From positions 1 to 9,080 of the forward strand of contig URVA01000052.1 in assembly GCA_900551155.1 (NCBI GenBank): 9,080 nucleotides of DNA, given 5' to 3'. The notes under the pieces are model-generated. The model saw nothing but the letters and a program-made list of their open reading frames with translations. It did no database searches and was not told where the DNA came from. This document shows, in pieces, positions 6,159 through 9,080 of the stretch (within the stretch, counting starts at the first letter, position 1; the number at the start of each line of letters is the position of its first letter). Made by a program: the position numbers and the translations under genes. This DNA is from an uncultured Eggerthella sp. GTDB taxonomy: Bacteria; Actinomycetota; Coriobacteriia; Coriobacteriales; Eggerthellaceae.

Positions 6159-7931
6159 TTACTCCTCCAACAGATCATCAAGGTTCGAAAGCTCGTTCTT
6201 GAAGCTTTCCACTGCCAAATCTTCCATCCGTTGATATTCGTCGGAATCCAAAGGTTGGAAATTAGACAAACGCATGAAAATATCGCCTGTCTCTACCGCG
6301 CAGAACGTATTGCGTGCAACACTTTGTCGATAGGCTTCCTCTACCGCTTCGTTGGAAATTGCATAGATTTCAAAGCGCGAAAGAGTGCGCGAAAAATCTA
6401 CCAATTGTCCAACATTCAAACCTCGCATAGAAGGATGCTGAGATTGTTCGCTGAGCCATATCTCTCGACGCTCCGCATCGTTTGGTAAATCGATATCCAC
6501 AACGCGATGATTGCCAATAAGATCCCAGAAAAATGGATCAATATCATCTGGTTCCGATGCAGAAATCAAAACCGTAGCTTCTGGACTGGTTAGTGCCGTT
6601 TGAACAAGCGCCAAAGCTTCACGTGCACCACGGGAAAGCTGAATGCTTAAAAACGACTGCATGTCGTCTGGCGTTCCATCGAAAAACGGCAGATCCCATA
6701 GATCCAAATCCTCCAAAACTACCACCGTTGGAGAATCGAAGCCAGTACGTGATACGCCCGACAAACGCGCTTTAAAGTTAGGCGATGCCATAACACACAG
6801 CACCACCTGACCCATTGCATTACGGTCAAGACGCATACGAATAGCAGGAAGACCAAGCTCGCCAACCGTTGCAACCATAAAACAATTTGCATCTTCGCGA
6901 GAAGGACTGCGAAATACCAGAGTGCCTAGGCCAGGCATTCCTGGAAGTCCGTGACGGAAGTTAAGCATTTCCAAAAATTGCACGAATTCTGGATCGTTGT
7001 TCCTGCCGACACCAAGTTTATGCATGGATTCGATTGCTCTGTCGAATCCAACCAAATTTCGATAATCAAAATGCTGCTGAGCTACCTCTTGAGGCTCTTC
7101 TGAAGCGCCACCAAGCGCCATAGAAGAAAGCTGAGCAAAGGCAGCAGCCAAAGGAGAATCAGGCGGTACAACCGTTGAGGTTACCTCTATGCCATCAGAA
7201 CCATTACCTGAAACAGCGTTATTCGAAGAGGCTTGTTCGTTATTTTTTCCTTTTGGTGCAGCAACCGCCGCCTTTTCTGATGCTTCTTCAGAATTGCGAG
7301 AACCCGCTTGGTTACGACCCGAAGATTCGGATTCCGCTTGGCTCGATGCTGCATTTTCCTTTGATGCGGGATTAAAGGAATCAGAAGATTTCTCGGAAAC
7401 CTTATTCATTAAATCTTGAATAGACGTACCGAAGCTTGAGGAAAGGTTCGACTTTTTGCCAGAAATCCCTGTTTGCGCATCTGCATTGTCTTCAAAGCGG
7501 CAAAGCACATCATCTGTTGCATCTAACAAGTCTTGGCTAACCATATCAGCCACATCTTCGACTAAGTTGCGATCAAAGCCGTACTCTTCCAGCTTGTCAA
7601 AAGCAAGCTGCTGAAGCTCTTCAGCATGTGCTGCCATTTCCTCTGGAGTCCAGAAAGATTCAAGCTTTTCAAAAATATATTCTGCCAACGAACGCTGCTT
7701 TGCTCGAATCGCCAGATCCCATGCTTTGCTCATACCTTCAAGCACTGCCTCATTAGGAATACGATCTTCACGCAAAGCTCGTTCATATGCCGCCATATAA
7801 AGGTGAATACCAAGAACGATATCGCCCTCTTCCACCGCCGAAGCCGCACGCTGAAGATATGCCTGAGAAGAATTAGAACGCGCATTTTGATCCTGGAATG
7901 ATGCGCCAAAGGAAGACTCTTCGTTCATCAT
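6159..7931 (-). CDS. Large protein with degenerate AAA+ ATPase-like domain, function unknown
   Basis: I do not recognise this 590-aa protein as a named family. Residues ~20-145 are helical and repeat-like (SSQAYLQRAASAVEEGD onward), reminiscent of TPR units. Residues ~150-285 form a Ser/Asn/Gln/Ala-rich, probably disordered linker. Residues ~288-560 follow an AAA+ plan: NLVGFDRAI (292-300), a beta strand TLVF, then RSPSREDA (341-348) where GPPGTGKT is expected, VVVLEDLD (403-410) as a Walker B-like strand, VLISASEP (454-461) at sensor 1, and NHRVVDIDLPNDAERREIW (474-492) like the end of an AAA core. The Walker A Lys, Gly and Thr are replaced (Lys by Asp), so ATP hydrolysis is unlikely. No membrane segment or signal. 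Tandem ATG codons at 7931 and 7928 follow AGGAGGT (7937-7943) by 5 and 8 nt. First gene of the operon with rrf2 and mutY. A cytosolic scaffold or adaptor is a guess. Confidence 0.85.
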   Translation of the reverse strand: MMNEESSFGASFQDQNARSNSSQAYLQRAASAVEEGDIVLGIHLYMAAYERALREDRIPNEAVLEGMSKAWDLAIRAKQRSLAEYIFEKLESFWTPEEMAAHAEELQQLAFDKLEEYGFDRNLVEDVADMVSQDLLDATDDVLCRFEDNADAQTGISGKKSNLSSSFGTSIQDLMNKVSEKSSDSFNPASKENAASSQAESESSGRNQAGSRNSEEASEKAAVAAPKGKNNEQASSNNAVSGNGSDGIEVTSTVVPPDSPLAAAFAQLSSMALGGASEEPQEVAQQHFDYRNLVGFDRAIESMHKLGVGRNNDPEFVQFLEMLNFRHGLPGMPGLGTLVFRSPSREDANCFMVATVGELGLPAIRMRLDRNAMGQVVLCVMASPNFKARLSGVSRTGFDSPTVVVLEDLDLWDLPFFDGTPDDMQSFLSIQLSRGAREALALVQTALTSPEATVLISASEPDDIDPFFWDLIGNHRVVDIDLPNDAERREIWLSEQSQHPSMRGLNVGQLVDFSRTLSRFEIYAISNEAVEEAYRQSVARNTFCAVETGDIFMRLSNFQPLDSDEYQRMEDLAVESFKNELSNLDDLLEE

Positions 7932-8156
7932 CGTGCACCTCCTAACATTTTCAAATACTCTAAAATCATACGTTTCTTATCAAATGCAAAATAATGATAG
8001 TCTTTTACTCGCAGTTAATTGTAAAACAGGTACTTCTCCCATGTGTGAATTAACAATGATTTGTCAGTTATTTGTAGTGATTTAACAAGGAATGGTCACA
8101 TCTTGGCAGAACCTAGCACGGATCTTTGCCGAACCCACTACAAATCTTGGCAAGAC
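7932..8156. other. Intergenic region between the HAD gene and the AAA-like operon
   Basis: It holds the strong ribosome site of the AAA-like gene, A+T-rich DNA with no convincing -35/-10 pair (TTTACA with TATCAT on the minus strand is spaced 20 nt, too far), and short dyads: TATCA-N12-TGATA (7978-7999) and GTTAATT/AATTAAC (8014-8020 with 8048-8054). The tandem and inverted repeats listed separately fill the right half. No Rho-independent terminator is visible after the HAD gene, so readthrough into the operon is possible. Confidence 0.4.
8070..8145. repeat. 10-bp inverted repeat, arms 56 nt apart
   Basis: ATTTGTAGTG (8070-8079) is the exact reverse complement of CACTACAAAT (8136-8145). The right arm lies across the second and third 22-bp repeat units. 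In RNA from either strand the arms could close a stem around two repeat units. Confidence 0.5.
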
Positions 8157-8165
8157 CTACCACGA
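8100..8165. repeat. Three tandem 22-bp repeats at the HAD gene stop
   Basis: Units start at 8100, 8122 and 8144. Each begins ATCTT and keeps GC near base 7 and ACC near base 12; on the minus strand the core is close to TAGGTTCTGCCAAGAT. Units 1 and 3 are the most alike and unit 2 is more diverged. The third unit contains the stop codon (8157-8159) and last codons of the HAD gene. The 22-bp period is close to two helical turns, which would place a bound protein on one face. No insertion-sequence or CRISPR features accompany it. Confidence 0.6.
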
Positions 8166-8843
8166 AAGAATGTCCCAACCATTCTCTTTAGCAGTACGAC
8201 GCAGCGGATTATCGGGCGTTACTGCACAAGGGCGCAAAGCTGCACGAAGCATAGCGCGATCAGAATGATGATCGCCGTAGGCATGAGTGATAACCCAATT
8301 TCCCTCGCCATATTTTTCATTGGCATATTCAGTAATACGTACAAGCTTTTCTTCGCCCTCGACGGGAAGTCCTTCAACTTGGCAGGTATAGCATCCCTGA
8401 TCGTCAGTTGCCATACGGGTAGAGAACTGATGGGTAAAACCATGCTTTTTCATTGCTTGGCAAATAAGAGGTTCAAAGGTGGCAGAAACTACCCACACTT
8501 CACGACCACACGAGAGGTGATGTTGAATTTCTGCATCGGCCTTAGCGCGGAAAATCTTTTCAAGATGCTCGTCATAAAACGATTCGAGAAATTGATCTAC
8601 TTCTTCTTTTGGCTTGCCTTCAAATGCAGAAAAAACCGCTCCGCGAACCCAGCTTTCATTCTGAGGAAGACGCAGTTTGTAACGCAGACCCCAAAAGATA
8701 ATTTTGGTAAGCACGCGTTTTTTCAGCATCTTTTTTCGCTGAAGATAGCGAACAAGAATAACAGGAGAATTGCCTGAAATAGAAGTGCCATCAAAGTCAA
8801 AGACTGTAATTTCTACAGGCTTGTTTTGAACGGTTTCTTCCAT
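8157..8843 (-). CDS. HAD-IB family (SerB-like) phosphatase
   Basis: Soluble phosphohydrolase of 228 aa. Motif I is FDFDGTSISG (15-24; nucleophile Asp16, acid/base Asp18), motif II VVSATFEP (118-125, Ser120), motif III Lys166 (EEKLVR) and motif IV YGDHHSDRAML (189-199, Asp191 and Asp195). The helical cap between motifs I and II (about 25-105) puts it with subfamily IB, which contains phosphoserine phosphatases and TIGR01490-type hydrolases; the true substrate cannot be read from sequence. The ATG is preceded by AGAGGG only 3 nt away, a short spacing, but no other start keeps motif I and an upstream in-frame TAA blocks extension. It appears to be a single gene with its own promoter, lying after the tRNA terminator. 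Its 3' end runs into the 22-bp repeats. Confidence 0.9.
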   Translation of the reverse strand: MEETVQNKPVEITVFDFDGTSISGNSPVILVRYLQRKKMLKKRVLTKIIFWGLRYKLRLPQNESWVRGAVFSAFEGKPKEEVDQFLESFYDEHLEKIFRAKADAEIQHHLSCGREVWVVSATFEPLICQAMKKHGFTHQFSTRMATDDQGCYTCQVEGLPVEGEEKLVRITEYANEKYGEGNWVITHAYGDHHSDRAMLRAALRPCAVTPDNPLRRTAKENGWDILSW

Positions 8844-8887
8844 TTCCCTCTTACCCCATCTTAAAAAGGTCGCAAAAAATACAAACC

Positions 8888-8916
8888 AATGTAAGCGATC
8901 ATTTAAAAGTCATCAA
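8888..8916 (-). promoter_or_regulatory. Candidate promoter of the HAD phosphatase gene
   Basis: On the minus strand TTGATG (8911-8916) and TACATT (8888-8893) are 17 nt apart, each 4 of 6 to consensus. The leader would be about 40 nt. A 12-bp perfect palindrome, TACAAATTTGTA (8965-8976), lies upstream and could be an operator. Both are pattern-based guesses. Confidence 0.3.
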
Positions 8917-8983
8917 AAACTATATCATCATACCAATTGGAATGTTTTCGATGAATGCATGCTATACAAATTTGTAACTATTC

Positions 8984-9018
8984 TAAAAACAAATGAAGCT
9001 CCCTGACGGGAGCTTCAT
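8984..9018 (-). terminator. Rho-independent terminator of the tRNA-Asp transcript
   Basis: On the minus strand ATGAAGCTCCC (9008-9018) and GGGAGCTTCAT (8993-9003) form a perfect 11-bp stem around a 4-nt loop (9004-9007), followed by TTGTTTTTAG. It begins 12 nt after the tRNA CCA end. Confidence 0.92.
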
Positions 9019-9030
9019 GACAGTTCAAAC

Positions 9031-9080
<50 letters not shown>

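Noticed and set aside
6159..7931. Active AAA+ ATPase
   Set aside because: The Walker A Gly-Lys-Thr is replaced (Glu-Asp-Ala at the aligned place), so it is listed as a degenerate AAA-like protein.
8100..8165. CRISPR array
   Set aside because: Units abut directly with no spacers, are only 22 bp and diverged, and no cas genes are present.
8061..8777. 238-codon open frame on the plus strand
   Set aside because: It lies antisense to the HAD phosphatase, whose minus-strand translation has all four catalytic motifs. The plus translation shows no recognisable domain.

Overview
The window reads as chromosomal DNA of an anaerobic actinobacterium of the class Coriobacteriia, probably an Eggerthellaceae relative. 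This is inferred from the type of membrane-bound [NiFe] hydrogenase, the cluster-less MutY-like glycosylase and the stand-alone prephenate dehydratase; the species cannot be named from sequence alone. Most of the window is moderate in G+C (sampled lines near 52% in hyaB, lower elsewhere). The first ~695 bases are clearly richer (sampled lines 65-73%).

Layout. Positions 1-3288 (minus strand) hold a respiratory uptake [NiFe] hydrogenase operon: hyaA (small Fe-S subunit with Tat signal and C-terminal membrane anchor), hyaB (large catalytic subunit) and the start of hyaC (cytochrome b), which runs off the left edge. The genes are 3 nt and 1 nt apart. A 473-nt divergent intergenic region (3289-3761) follows. 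It has a good hyaA promoter, four inverted repeats and a short Phe-containing reading frame ending in a hairpin/U-run. pheA (prephenate dehydratase, plus strand) comes next and ends before a perfect 32-bp palindromic bidirectional terminator.

From 7931 down to 4785 (minus strand) lies a compact three-gene operon: a 590-aa protein with a helical N-terminus, a low-complexity linker and an AAA+-like domain whose Walker A is destroyed; a cysteine-rich Rrf2-family regulator; and a MutY-like DNA glycosylase without the Fe-S cluster. Both junctions have 3-nt spacers. Upstream on the same strand are a HAD-IB phosphatase (8157-8843), with three 22-bp tandem repeats starting at its stop codon, and the 3' half of a tRNA-Asp with its own terminator at the right edge.

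How the genes work together. The hydrogenase would oxidise H2 at the outer face of the membrane and pass electrons through HyaA clusters to the HyaC haems and quinone. The AAA-like/Rrf2/MutY operon suggests a redox- or stress-linked unit, but the role of its first gene is unknown. The points most worth checking are the sharp composition break inside hyaB (recombination or assembly chimera), the pseudo-ATPase operon, and the repeat-rich intergenic regions.
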